Positions 9,548-17,568 of a stretch of 64,000 bases of DNA are shown here, piece by piece. The translations under genes and the position numbers were made by a program. A model generated the notes under the pieces. That model was given only the letters and a program-made list of their open reading frames with translations, made no database searches and had not been told where the DNA came from. Every line of letters starts with the position of its first letter. Position 1 is the stretch's first letter. The DNA comes from Achromobacter aegrifaciens (GTDB taxonomy: Bacteria > Pseudomonadota > Gammaproteobacteria > Burkholderiales > Burkholderiaceae_B): positions 620,001-684,000 of the forward strand of contig NZ_CADIJY010000001.1 of assembly GCF_902859735.1 (NCBI RefSeq). The letters are read 5' to 3'.

Positions 9548-10417
9548 ATGCCCATCGATCCGGCAACACTGTTGGCTGCGCGCATCCCCGAGCGCATCCA
9601 GGAATACGACTGGCGCGACTGCGCGCTCTACGCCCTCGCGCTCGGCGCGGGCATGAATCCCGTCGACGAGGAGGAGCTGTCCTACGTCGATGAAACCCGG
9701 CTGAAGGTCCAGCCGACCCTGGTCAACGTGTTGGCGGACCCGGGCTTCTGGCTGCGCGATCTGCCGCTGGGGCTGGATTGGCGCCGCACGGTGCATGGCG
9801 AACAGTCCATACGCCTGCACCGGCCCCTTGCCCCCAAGGGGCGGGTAAGAGGCGTGACTCGCATCGTCGACCTGGCGGACAAGGGCGCCGGCAAGGGCGC
9901 CTTGCTGTACGTCGAGCGTGAACTGTTCGATGCCGCGGACGGCGCCTTGCTGGCCACCCTGCAGCAGACTGTGTTCTGCCGTGGCGATGGCGGTTTCGGC
10001 GGGCGGGAGTCGGCGCGGCCGGCGCCGCCGGCGATGCCGGCGCGCGAACCCGATGCGGCTGTCGATTGCCCTACTTCGCCGCAGGCCGCCCTGGTCTACC
10101 GGTTGTCGGCAGACCTGAACCCGCTGCATATCGATCCCGCGGCCGCGCGGCTGGCGGGCTTCAAGCGGCCGATCCTGCATGGCATGGCCAGCTTTGGCGT
10201 GGCCGGTCTGGGCCTGGCGCGCCTTTGCTGTCCGGGAGAGCCCGAGCGGGTGCGCGCCATGAGCGGGCGTTTTCGCGCGCCGGTCTATCCGGGCGAGAGG
10301 CTGCGGGTCGATGTCTGGCGGGAGCAGCCGGGACTGGCGCGCTTTCGCGCCGTGGTTGTGGAGCGCGGCGAGATCGCCATCGACAACGGCGCATTCGAGT
10401 TCGGAGAGTCGCAATGA
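9548..10417 (+). CDS. MaoC-family double hot-dog dehydratase (enoyl-CoA hydratase 2-like)
   Basis: 289 residues from ATG 9548; the longer frame would overlap the thiolase gene. An N-terminal hot-dog half is followed by a C-terminal half with the hydratase-2 motif YRLSADLNPLHIDPAAA (184-200), including Asp189 and His194, with Ala in place of the usual Gly before Asp. Length and layout match the hydratase-2 domain of peroxisomal multifunctional enzymes. It should hydrate a bulky 2-enoyl-CoA. Its stop overlaps the next start (ATGA at 10414). Confidence 0.88.
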   Translation: MPIDPATLLAARIPERIQEYDWRDCALYALALGAGMNPVDEEELSYVDETRLKVQPTLVNVLADPGFWLRDLPLGLDWRRTVHGEQSIRLHRPLAPKGRVRGVTRIVDLADKGAGKGALLYVERELFDAADGALLATLQQTVFCRGDGGFGGRESARPAPPAMPAREPDAAVDCPTSPQAALVYRLSADLNPLHIDPAAARLAGFKRPILHGMASFGVAGLGLARLCCPGEPERVRAMSGRFRAPVYPGERLRVDVWREQPGLARFRAVVVERGEIAIDNGAFEFGESQ

Positions 10418-11493
10418 CAACAAAAAAGGTGCTGGTGGTGGGCGCGTTGGGCGTGGTGGGGCGGGCGGTGATGGAGCATCTGCATGGCCGGCCGGACGTG
10501 CTGTGCGCAGGCTTGTCGCGACGGTCGGCCGACTTTGCCAGGGATGCGATATGGATTGCGGCCGACCTGCGCGATGCGCAGGCAACGCGGCAGGCATTGG
10601 CCGAGCACGGCGATGTGACGCATCTGGTCTATGCCGCCTTGAACGAGCAGCCGGATTTGCTCAAGGGGTGGCGGGATCCGGAGAACGTCGCCATCAATAC
10701 GCGGATGCTGGCCAATACGTTGGCGGCATTGGACGGCGCGCCGCTGGCGCATGTGACCCTGATGCAGGGGACCAAGGCCTACGGCGTGCATACGGGGCGG
10801 GCCATGCGCATCCCCGCGCGCGAGCAGGACGCCGTGCGCGACCATGCCAATTTCTATTTCGACCAGCAAGACATGCTGGAACAACAGGCGCGGCGGCAAG
10901 GGTTCGGATGGACCATATTCCGCCCGCAGATCGTGCTTGGCGTTGCCCTGGGTAGCGCCATGAATCCGGTGGCGACGCTGGGCGCCTATGCCGCGCTGTT
11001 GCGGGAATCGGGCCAGCCGCTGGCCTATCCCGGACATCCGGAGCTGTTGACGGAATGCACGGATGCGCGTCTGATCGCCCGCGCGGTCGAGTGGGCCTGG
11101 GATGCGCCGCAAGCCTGGGGTGAGGTCTTCAATATCGCCAATGGCGATGTGATGGCCTGGCGCCATCTGTTTGAGCGCCTGGCCGAATTCTTCGGCATGC
11201 CAGCAGGGGAGTTGGTGCAGACCCGTATGCGGCAGGCCATGCCCGCCGAAGCCCAGGTCTGGCGCGAGATGGCGCGGCGGGAGGGCTTGCATGTGAACGA
11301 GCTGTCGGACCTGATCGGGCTGTCATGGCAGTACGCGGACGCGACCTGGTCGGCGCAACACCCCTTGCCGTTCCCGCCGCTGGTATCCACCATCAAGCTG
11401 CGCCAGGCCGGCTTCGGCGATTGCATCGACAGCGAGCTGTCGGTGCTGGAAAATCTGCACAGGATGCAGGCGCTCGGCTACTTGCCGCGCTGA
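10414..11493 (+). CDS. PRISE-type SDR (progesterone 5-beta-reductase/iridoid synthase-like enone reductase)
   Basis: 359 residues from ATG 10414. The nucleotide-binding motif is VVGALGVVG near the N-terminus. It has the PRISE-type catalytic pair: Lys121 in LMQGTKAYG and Tyr148 in NFYFDQQDML, followed by WTIFRPQIVLG. PRISE enzymes reduce the C=C of activated enones with NADPH, for example 3-oxo-4-ene steroids and 8-oxogeranial. Its presence as the last gene of a CoA-pathway operon suggests an alpha,beta-unsaturated ketone or aldehyde intermediate. Family call is good; the substrate is not readable. Confidence 0.85.
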   Translation: MTTKKVLVVGALGVVGRAVMEHLHGRPDVLCAGLSRRSADFARDAIWIAADLRDAQATRQALAEHGDVTHLVYAALNEQPDLLKGWRDPENVAINTRMLANTLAALDGAPLAHVTLMQGTKAYGVHTGRAMRIPAREQDAVRDHANFYFDQQDMLEQQARRQGFGWTIFRPQIVLGVALGSAMNPVATLGAYAALLRESGQPLAYPGHPELLTECTDARLIARAVEWAWDAPQAWGEVFNIANGDVMAWRHLFERLAEFFGMPAGELVQTRMRQAMPAEAQVWREMARREGLHVNELSDLIGLSWQYADATWSAQHPLPFPPLVSTIKLRQAGFGDCIDSELSVLENLHRMQALGYLPR

Positions 11494-11506
11494 GCCGGGC
11501 GCCCGC

Positions 11507-11533
11507 GATCCCGCCTATTGCACGGGCGGGATC
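11507..11533. terminator. hairpin between convergent genes
   Basis: Perfect 9-bp arms GATCCCGCC (11507-11515) and GGCGGGATC (11525-11533) around a 9-nt loop, between the stop of the PRISE gene and the stop of the Bug gene and running into the latter's last codons. There is no U-tract on either side, so it would be a weak or Rho-assisted bidirectional terminator. Confidence 0.4.
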
Positions 11534-12489
11534 TTCAACTTCTCGATCAGCGCGCCCCAGCGCTGACTCTCCCGCAACGTGATATCGCGCAGTTCCGCCG
11601 GACTGCTGCTGCGCGGTTCATTGCCGATCTGCTGCATGGTGCGCACGAACTGTGGCGAAGCCGTGATCTTGCGCAGTGCGGCGTTGAGCTTGTCGACCAC
11701 TGGCGCCGGGGTCCCGGCCGGAGCGAACACGGCGTACCAGGTTTCGCCGACCACGTCCGGATAGCCCAGCTCGGCGAATGTGGGCACGTCGGGCAACAGC
11801 GGTTGACGCTGCGGACTCAGCACGGCCAGCGCGCGGTACTGCCCGGCGCGCACATTGGGAACGGCGCTGGTAAGCGCCTCCACGTTGGAGTCGACCACGC
11901 CGCCTATCATGTCCACGGTGGCGGGCGCCGCGCCCTTGTAATGCACCTGCGTCACGTCCACGCCCATGCCAGCTGCAGCCAGCTCGCCCAGCAAATGGAC
12001 CATGCTGCCGAGACCGTTGGTGGCGTTGTTGACCTTGCCGGGATGAGCTTTGGCATAGGCGGCGTATTCGGCCACGTTTTTTGCGGGAAAGTCCTTCTTC
12101 ACTACAAAGGCGAACGGCACGGTGGCGATAGCGGAAACCGGCGCGAAGTCGTCCAGCGTGTACGACATCTGGGTCATCAAATGAGGCGTGACGGTGAAGG
12201 TGCTGCCGGAGGAAAGCAGCAGGGTGTATCCGTCCTTGGGTGCGCGCGCCACGAAGGTGGCGCCTATCATGCTGGATGCGCCGGCCTTGTTGTTGACGAC
12301 AAAGGTCCCTCCCAGCTCCTCGCCCAACTGCATGGCGAGTTGCCGGCCCACCACATCGCTGGTGCCGCCGGGGGGAAAGGGAATGACAAGCGTGACGGGC
12401 TTGTCTGGGTAGCTGGGTGGGGCGGCCTGCGCAAGTGGGGCGAGGCTGGCCAGGGCCAAGGCGGCCCAGGCCGGAATGCGATTCAGCAT
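11515..12489 (-). CDS. Bug-family tripartite-tricarboxylate-type solute receptor
   Basis: 324 residues from ATG 12489 after a GGAGACCGCA ribosome site. The signal peptide is MLNRIPAWAALALASLAPLA with cleavage near AQA. The mature start YPDKPVTLVIPFPPGGTSDV is the Bug-family signature. It should bind a carboxylate in the periplasm. It follows the cyclase gene on the same strand, so it falls in the same putative TetR regulon. No TctA/TctB partner is nearby; such orphan receptors are common in Bordetella relatives. Ligand unknown. Confidence 0.93.
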   Translation of the reverse strand: MLNRIPAWAALALASLAPLAQAAPPSYPDKPVTLVIPFPPGGTSDVVGRQLAMQLGEELGGTFVVNNKAGASSMIGATFVARAPKDGYTLLLSSGSTFTVTPHLMTQMSYTLDDFAPVSAIATVPFAFVVKKDFPAKNVAEYAAYAKAHPGKVNNATNGLGSMVHLLGELAAAGMGVDVTQVHYKGAAPATVDMIGGVVDSNVEALTSAVPNVRAGQYRALAVLSPQRQPLLPDVPTFAELGYPDVVGETWYAVFAPAGTPAPVVDKLNAALRKITASPQFVRTMQQIGNEPRSSSPAELRDITLRESQRWGALIEKLKIPPVQ

Positions 12490-12514
12490 TGCGGTCTCCG
12501 GCAAAGAGGTGAGA

Positions 12515-12537
12515 GCCGCGGGCGTAGCGCCCGCGGC
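12515..12537. other. GC-rich intercistronic hairpin
   Basis: Perfect 10-bp stem GCCGCGGGCG (12515-12524) / CGCCCGCGGC (12528-12537) with a 3-nt loop, between the cyclase stop (12543) and the Bug start (12489). No T-run follows on the minus strand, so it may stabilise or segment the bicistronic mRNA rather than end it. Confidence 0.5.
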
Positions 12538-12542
12538 CGGCT

Positions 12543-13559
12543 TCAGACGGTGGCGACGGGAGTGACGGGCGAACCTACCGCGCCGGGCAGGCGCAGCGGC
12601 GGCGCCGTCAGCAGGAAAGTGCTGCGGCCATGCTCGCGCAGCCATTGCGCCAGCTCTGCGAAGTACCAGAGTTCGCCGAGATGCAGCCCAAGCTTGAAGA
12701 GGCAATGCGCGTGCAGGGGCAGGCCGGGATAGTGCTCACCCTTGCCTGGCGTGGCCGGATAGGCTTCCACCGCGAAGTTGTCGGCGCAGATTGCCACGAT
12801 GCCGGAGTCGGTGATCCATTGCAGCAGGCGTTCGTCGCGGCCGTCCAGCACGGCGCACGAGCGCGCCAGGACGTCGCCGTCCGGCTGCTTGTTCATTTCC
12901 AGGATCAGGTCGGCAAAGCCCGTATAGAGGCAGAGAAAATCGCCGGGCAGTACCGCGACGCCGTCCAGGGCTGCCATCAGCTCGTCATAGCCGATCAGTG
13001 CGCGTTCGCGCCCGTAGCGGCGTTCCAGGTCGACCAGCACGCCACGCCCCTGGACGCCGGCGGTGGCCATGCGTTCGATACCGATGGCCTTGGCGCCCAG
13101 GCCGCTCTTTGCGTCATCGGGCCCGATCACGTCCAGGCCGCCGCGATAGCCGTTGTAGTAGACCTTTTCGGGCAGCCCGTCGCCGTTCGCATCGAACATC
13201 TGTCCAACATGCCCCAGTCCGTCCCATTGGGTCGAGTACTGCAGGAACATGAGGACGGCGTCGTCCGAAACGACGTCGTTGAAGCAGGGGCAGACCTGCG
13301 ACAGCCGATAGTTGTAGTTGTGGCCGTCGCCGCGCTTGTCGTAGGAGAACTGCGGTTCCCGGCGATGCTGGAACAAAGTGTTCCCGCCTGGGTAGTCCAG
13401 CGGCAGGCTGAGGCAGAACGCCCGGCCTTCCTGCACCTCGCGGAACGCGCGCAAGCGCGTTTGCGGGGTTAGCAGATTCATGCGCCCGATCTGATCGTCA
13501 GGGCCGAAGTCTCCCCAATTCGATCCTTCCGGGCGCTGCTTCCAACGTGGGGTATCCAT
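12543..13559 (-). CDS. cyclase family protein (metal-dependent kynurenine-formamidase-like hydrolase)
   Basis: 338 residues from the ATG at 13559 (MDTPRWKQRPEGSNWGDFGP), chosen because family members start this way; in-frame ATGs at 13571 and 13580 are possible but lack better ribosome sites. The metal-site region is STQWDGLGHVGQMFD, with Gln111-Trp112-Asp113 and His117, the variant found in the large cyclase-family subgroup rather than the HxGTHxD of KynB. It likely hydrolyses an amide, lactone or cyclic ketone intermediate. The promoter 100 bp upstream carries the best copy of the operator, so it belongs to the regulon of the beta-oxidation operon. Confidence 0.87.
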   Translation of the reverse strand: MDTPRWKQRPEGSNWGDFGPDDQIGRMNLLTPQTRLRAFREVQEGRAFCLSLPLDYPGGNTLFQHRREPQFSYDKRGDGHNYNYRLSQVCPCFNDVVSDDAVLMFLQYSTQWDGLGHVGQMFDANGDGLPEKVYYNGYRGGLDVIGPDDAKSGLGAKAIGIERMATAGVQGRGVLVDLERRYGRERALIGYDELMAALDGVAVLPGDFLCLYTGFADLILEMNKQPDGDVLARSCAVLDGRDERLLQWITDSGIVAICADNFAVEAYPATPGKGEHYPGLPLHAHCLFKLGLHLGELWYFAELAQWLREHGRSTFLLTAPPLRLPGAVGSPVTPVATV

Positions 13560-13649
13560 ATTCTTAGACATCCTTGCCATGGGTTGGTGAGCCTGCGTGC
13601 AGACCGTCCGCCGATTGTCTCCTTCAGCGGCGGGCTGCATTCTTTGGGC

Positions 13650-13680
13650 AAACATACCACTCGGTATGTTTTTATGTCAA
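13650..13680 (-). promoter_or_regulatory. sigma70 promoter with near-ideal TetR-type operator (site C)
   Basis: On the minus strand a perfect -35 TTGACA (13680-13675) and TATGTT (13656-13651) are 18 bp apart. Positions 13650-13671 form an inverted repeat with 9-bp perfect arms AAACATACC / GGTATGTTT around ACTC. It is the most symmetric of the four related sites and faces the cyclase-Bug operon. Confidence 0.7.
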
Positions 13681-13749
13681 TCGCGTTTTCCCATATAAAA
13701 AATCCCGGCTTTTAATGCTGAGATTTTTGTTTTTTATGAGAAATGAAAA

Positions 13750-13763
13750 ATACCAATCGGTAT
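13750..13763. promoter_or_regulatory. TetR-type operator copy (site D)
   Basis: ATACCAATCGGTAT has perfect 5-bp arms matching sites A to C, with its centre 96 bp from the centre of site C. No gene lies downstream on the plus strand, so it may act by looping with site C or be a relic. Confidence 0.55.
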
Positions 13764-13802
13764 CTTTATGGGAATTGGGAGCAAGGAAAGCCCCTGCCGC
13801 GC

Positions 13803-13826
13803 CACGCTCGTGCGAGCACGAGCGTG
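13803..13826. repeat. 11-bp inverted repeat with 2-nt centre
   Basis: CACGCTCGTGC (13803-13813) and GCACGAGCGTG (13816-13826) are perfect reverse complements around GA. No T-run follows on either strand. It lies between operator site D and the 3' end of the M20 gene; function unknown. Confidence 0.55.
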
Positions 13827-13976
13827 CTAGGGGACGGTCGGAAGGCTGGGATGGAAGACATGGTCCGTTCGGGAACAGAACGAACAGGGCACGATCAGCT
13901 CCCCGTATCGGGGGCATTGGAAGGAACGCCCGGCGCGCGTAGCGGCGCCGGGCGGGATCGGGATGTGGGGGGCGGC

Positions 13977-15308
13977 CTACTGCTTGTCCATGTACGTCAG
14001 CGCGGAAGCCACCAGCGCGCGTACACCCACGCGCAGCGCGTTTTCGTCGATGGCGAACTCCGGCGAATGGTTGGGCGCGCCGCTTTTGTCGCCCAATGGC
14101 GAGGCATTAATGAACCAGAAGACCGAGGGCACCTTGCCGCTGACGCCATATGCGCCGAAGTCCTCGCTGCCGGTGGATGGCGCGGGCATTTCAACTGTCT
14201 TGCCGGCGCCGGCCGCTTCCTGCCATGCAGGTATCAAGCTGCCGGTCAGGGATTTATCGTTGTCGACGACCTCGTAGCCGGTGTAGATGTTCACCTCGGA
14301 GCTCAGGCCATAGGCCTGCGCAATATGCTCGGCGCGTGCGCGGATGGCCTCGTGGACGATGCGTTGGTTGTGCGACGAAAGCGAGCGTACCGTGCCCGCC
14401 AGTTCGGCGCTTTCGGGCAGGATGTTTGCGCGCCGTCCGCTCTGCAACATGCCGATGGACAGTACGGTGACGCCGTCGGATTGATCCACCTTGCTGCTGG
14501 TGATGCCCTGCAGCGCCAATGTCAGTTCTGCTGCGGGTACGAGCGCGGGATTCGCGGTCCATGGGCGTCCGCCGTGTCCGCCCTTGCCGTGCAGTGAGAT
14601 CTCGAAGCGGTCGCCGCTGGCCATGGTAGGGCCGGCGCGATAGGCGATGGTGCCGGAGGGGGCGCCGGCGCTGATGTGCTGGCCGAAGACCACGTCCACT
14701 TTGGGATTCTCCAGCACTCCCTGCGCGATCATGGCCCTGGCGCCGCTGGGCTCTTTGTCGGGTCCCCATTCTTCGGCGGGCTGGAATAGGAAGACTATCG
14801 TGCCGGGCAGTTCGTCCTGCATCGCCGACAAGGCCTTGGCCGCGCCCAGCAGCATTGCGACATGAGTGTCGTGGCCGCAGGCGTGGGAAACCGATACCTG
14901 TTCTCCGCGCCAGACGGCCTTGGCCTGCGAGCGGAATGGCAGGTCATTGCGTTCCTCGACGGGCAGGGCGTCCATGTCGGCGCGCAACGCCACCACCGGT
15001 CCTGGCTTGCCGCCCTTGAGCACGGCCTTTACGCCTGTGCGCGCTATCCCGGTCTCGACGGTGATGCCGGGCATGGCGCGCAAGGCGTCGGCGATGTACT
15101 TCGCGGTTTCGGTCTCCTGGTACGACAGCTCAGGATGCTGGTGTATGTGGCGTCTCCATGCGATCACTTCAGACTCGGTCTGGTCCGCCCGTTGCAGGGC
15201 CTCCTGCAGCAGGCCGGCATCGGAGGCGGCCTTGGCCACCGGCAGTGTCAGTCCCAGGGCCAGCATCAATCCGGAACTCGCGGCCATAAGCCGGTTGGGT
15301 AGGGCCAT
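13977..15308 (-). CDS. exported M20-family amidohydrolase (IAA-amino acid/hippurate hydrolase type)
   Basis: 443 residues. Residues 1-27 form a signal peptide (MALPNRLMAASSGLMLALGL, cleavage near AKA). The metal centre is SHACGHDTHV, with His142, Cys144, His146 and Asp147, the cysteine-type di-metal site of amidohydrolases that cleave N-acyl amino acids. Unlike most such enzymes it is predicted to be periplasmic. It is the last gene of a four-gene operon with an aromatic aminotransferase, so it may release an aromatic amino acid from a conjugate. Activity class confident, substrate inferred. Confidence 0.9.
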   Translation of the reverse strand: MALPNRLMAASSGLMLALGLTLPVAKAASDAGLLQEALQRADQTESEVIAWRRHIHQHPELSYQETETAKYIADALRAMPGITVETGIARTGVKAVLKGGKPGPVVALRADMDALPVEERNDLPFRSQAKAVWRGEQVSVSHACGHDTHVAMLLGAAKALSAMQDELPGTIVFLFQPAEEWGPDKEPSGARAMIAQGVLENPKVDVVFGQHISAGAPSGTIAYRAGPTMASGDRFEISLHGKGGHGGRPWTANPALVPAAELTLALQGITSSKVDQSDGVTVLSIGMLQSGRRANILPESAELAGTVRSLSSHNQRIVHEAIRARAEHIAQAYGLSSEVNIYTGYEVVDNDKSLTGSLIPAWQEAAGAGKTVEMPAPSTGSEDFGAYGVSGKVPSVFWFINASPLGDKSGAPNHSPEFAIDENALRVGVRALVASALTYMDKQ

Positions 15309-15362
15309 TGCCTTGCTCCTATCAGTGGGGCGCCTCGGACTTGCGGGCGCAGGGAGAAATGT

Positions 15363-16565
15363 TCAGCGCTGCGCGCAAGCGGCGATGGCGCGTGCGACAT
15401 AATCGATGTTGCCGTCGGTCAGGCCGGCAACGCAGAGTCTGCCGGACTTCAGCAGATACACGGCATGTTCGCGGCGCAGCGATTCGACCTGCTGGGGGCT
15501 CAACCGCATGTAGGAGAACAGTCCTTGCTGTCGCTCGATATAGTCCCAGGCTTCGCGCGCGCCGGTCAATTGCGTCAGCGCGTTGGACAAGCGGGCGCGC
15601 AGGCTGACGAGCCGTGTCCGCATCTGCTCCAGTTCATCGGTCCAGACTTGCCGCAACGCGTCATCGCTCAGAATGGCGGCAACCAGGGCGGCGCCAAACG
15701 TGGGAGGCGTGGAGTAGTTTCCACGTATCAGCAGCTTGAGCTGGCCCAGCGCGCGGTCGGCGGCGGTTTGGTCGCGGCACACGATATTCAGGGCGCCGCA
15801 GCGTTCGCCGTACAGGGAGAAGTTCTTCGAGAAGGAACTGGCGACCAGGCATTCCACGCCCGCCCGCGCCATTGCCCGGATTGGTTCGGCGTCCGCATCC
15901 AGACCTAGTCCGAACCCCTGGTACGCCAGGTCAAAAAAGGGAATCAGGCCCTGGCGCGCAAACAGTTCGGTCAGTGCCTCCCACTGATCTGCAGACAGGT
16001 CCACGCCAGTTGGGTTGTGGCAACTGGCGTGCAGCACGACGATGGACCCTGCCGGCAGAGCCTGCAACGCGTCATGCATCTGCGCAAAGCGCACGGTGGC
16101 AGTTTGGGCGTCGTAGTAGGGATACTCATGCACCGCGAAGCCCGCCTGGCGGAAGATCTGAGCATGGTTCTCCCATGTCGGATCGCTGACCCAGACCGTC
16201 GCTTTGGGGCAGATATGGCGCAGCAAGTCCGCGCCCAGCTTCAAGGCGCCGGTGCCGCCGACACTTTGGGTCGTCACCACGCGCTCAGGCTCGGGGCCAT
16301 TGGCTCCGAAGATCAGCGATCTGGCTGCGTTGCGGTATGAGGCCGAGCCGGGGATGGGCAAGTAGGGATGCGGCTTTCCCGCCTGCACGAGCATGTCGCG
16401 GGCCTGGCGCACGGCGCGCATCACAGGGATGCTGCCGTCTTCGGCAAAGTAGGTGCCGATGCTGAGACTGACTTTGTGGGGCGCAGGGTCGTTCTGGAAG
16501 GCTTCAACCAGCGCGAAGATGGTGTCGCCGGCTGTGGCGGGCAGGGGAGAGAAAAGAGACTGCAT
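15363..16565 (-). CDS. aromatic amino acid aminotransferase (class I, TyrB/AspC type)
   Basis: 400 residues, the normal TyrB/AspC length, beginning MQSLFSPLPATAGDTIFALV. The substrate-binding SCHNPTGVDLS is at about 181-191. The PLP lysine is Lys247 in SSFSKNFSLYGERCG. It should convert an aromatic or acidic amino acid to the 2-oxo acid with 2-oxoglutarate. It lies 54 bp upstream of the M20 gene and 44 bp downstream of the FAH-family gene, all in one direction. Its context differs from a biosynthetic tyrB. Confidence 0.92.
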   Translation of the reverse strand: MQSLFSPLPATAGDTIFALVEAFQNDPAPHKVSLSIGTYFAEDGSIPVMRAVRQARDMLVQAGKPHPYLPIPGSASYRNAARSLIFGANGPEPERVVTTQSVGGTGALKLGADLLRHICPKATVWVSDPTWENHAQIFRQAGFAVHEYPYYDAQTATVRFAQMHDALQALPAGSIVVLHASCHNPTGVDLSADQWEALTELFARQGLIPFFDLAYQGFGLGLDADAEPIRAMARAGVECLVASSFSKNFSLYGERCGALNIVCRDQTAADRALGQLKLLIRGNYSTPPTFGAALVAAILSDDALRQVWTDELEQMRTRLVSLRARLSNALTQLTGAREAWDYIERQQGLFSYMRLSPQQVESLRREHAVYLLKSGRLCVAGLTDGNIDYVARAIAACAQR

Positions 16566-16609
16566 GGAACTGCCTCATTGGAAAGGTGCGGCCGTGGCCG
16601 GCCAGGATG

Positions 16610-17521
16610 TCAGCGCGATGCCTGGATCTGTACCGTCAGCGTGCCGATGTCCTCGATCGTTGCGCTGATTTCGTCACCGATCTTGAGGAACGTGCCTTGT
16701 GGCGCGCCCACGCCGGCGGGCGTGCCCGTCAGTACTAGATCTCCGGGTTCCAGCGTCATGATGCGACTCAGGATTGCCAGCTGCTCACGGATGTCGAAGA
16801 CCATGCCGCTGGTACGGGCGTTTTGCTTGATCTGGCCGTTGACGCTGAGCTTCAGACCCAGGTCCATGGGGTCGCGGATGAACGCCGCCGGTACCAGTCT
16901 GGGTCCGAGCGGGCAGCTGGTGTCATGCGCCTTGCCGGCCACCCAGTCCAGCTTGTAGAAGGTGTCGGGCGCCTTGTTGAGGTCGCGCGCCGACATGTCG
17001 ACCGCGACGGTGTACGCCGCCACGTGGTCCAGCGCATTTTCCGGCAGCACATTCCTGGCCGTCTTTCCTATCACCAGCGCCAGTTCGATCTCCCAGTCCA
17101 GGCGCTGGCAGCCTATGGGCATGTGTACCGTGGCACCCTCGCCGACCACGGCCTGGCGGGGCGGCTTGAAGAAAAAGAACAGGCGCTGTGCGGACTTGTC
17201 CTCGGCGTTCGGGACGTTCATTTCCGCCAGGTGGTCATGGTAGTTGGCCCCGGCGCAAAGCACCTTGCCCGGATACTGCAGCGGAGCCATGTGGCGCACC
17301 GGTCCGGAGACCTCATGGCCGTCGAGCGCGGAGCGGCGGGCGGCTGCCTGCTCAAGCAGCGCCAGCGAGCGCGGCCAGTCTTCGAAGAGATCGCGGACGG
17401 AGGTATCCAGGGCGGGCTGGTCCAACACCTGGGCACAGGTGGCCAGCGGATAATTCCGCCCTTCGATTTCCAGGCAGGCAACGGGACGAGAGGCGATGTC
17501 GAGGGTGGTCAATGCGAACAT
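16610..17521 (-). CDS. fumarylacetoacetate hydrolase family protein
   Basis: 303 residues from ATG 17521 (MFALTTLDIASRPVACLEIE). The FAH fold is shown by GKVLCAGANYHDHLAEMN, the metal-binding stretch LDWEIELALVIGKTARNV and the C-terminal GDLVLTGTPAGVGAPQGTF. Members hydrolyse 3-oxo acids, hydrate 2-oxopentenoates or decarboxylate oxaloacetate-like compounds. Next to an aminotransferase it probably works on an oxo-acid produced further down the same route. The specific reaction cannot be assigned. Confidence 0.9.
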   Translation of the reverse strand: MFALTTLDIASRPVACLEIEGRNYPLATCAQVLDQPALDTSVRDLFEDWPRSLALLEQAAARRSALDGHEVSGPVRHMAPLQYPGKVLCAGANYHDHLAEMNVPNAEDKSAQRLFFFFKPPRQAVVGEGATVHMPIGCQRLDWEIELALVIGKTARNVLPENALDHVAAYTVAVDMSARDLNKAPDTFYKLDWVAGKAHDTSCPLGPRLVPAAFIRDPMDLGLKLSVNGQIKQNARTSGMVFDIREQLAILSRIMTLEPGDLVLTGTPAGVGAPQGTFLKIGDEISATIEDIGTLTVQIQASR

Positions 17522-17568
17522 GGGACTTGATCCAGTGAGATCAGAAAATGGGTGGCGGGCGGCGCAGC

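Larger units (their letters stand above)
13560..13976. other. long intergenic region with duplicated promoter architecture and no gene
   Basis: About 417 bp. It contains the cyclase promoter and operator (site C), an AT-rich stretch, operator site D, and then a GC-rich stretch with a near-perfect palindrome at 13803-13826. It resembles the 6285-6410 control region in order and spacing, yet no plus-strand gene follows site D; the next gene is the 3' end of the M20 amidohydrolase. Open frames here are antisense shadows. Confidence 0.7.

Noticed and set aside
13743-14597. Plus-strand frame starting at operator site D
   Set aside because: It would give site D a target gene, but the encoded sequence is mainly the antisense of the M20 gene with no recognisable domain or ribosome site.
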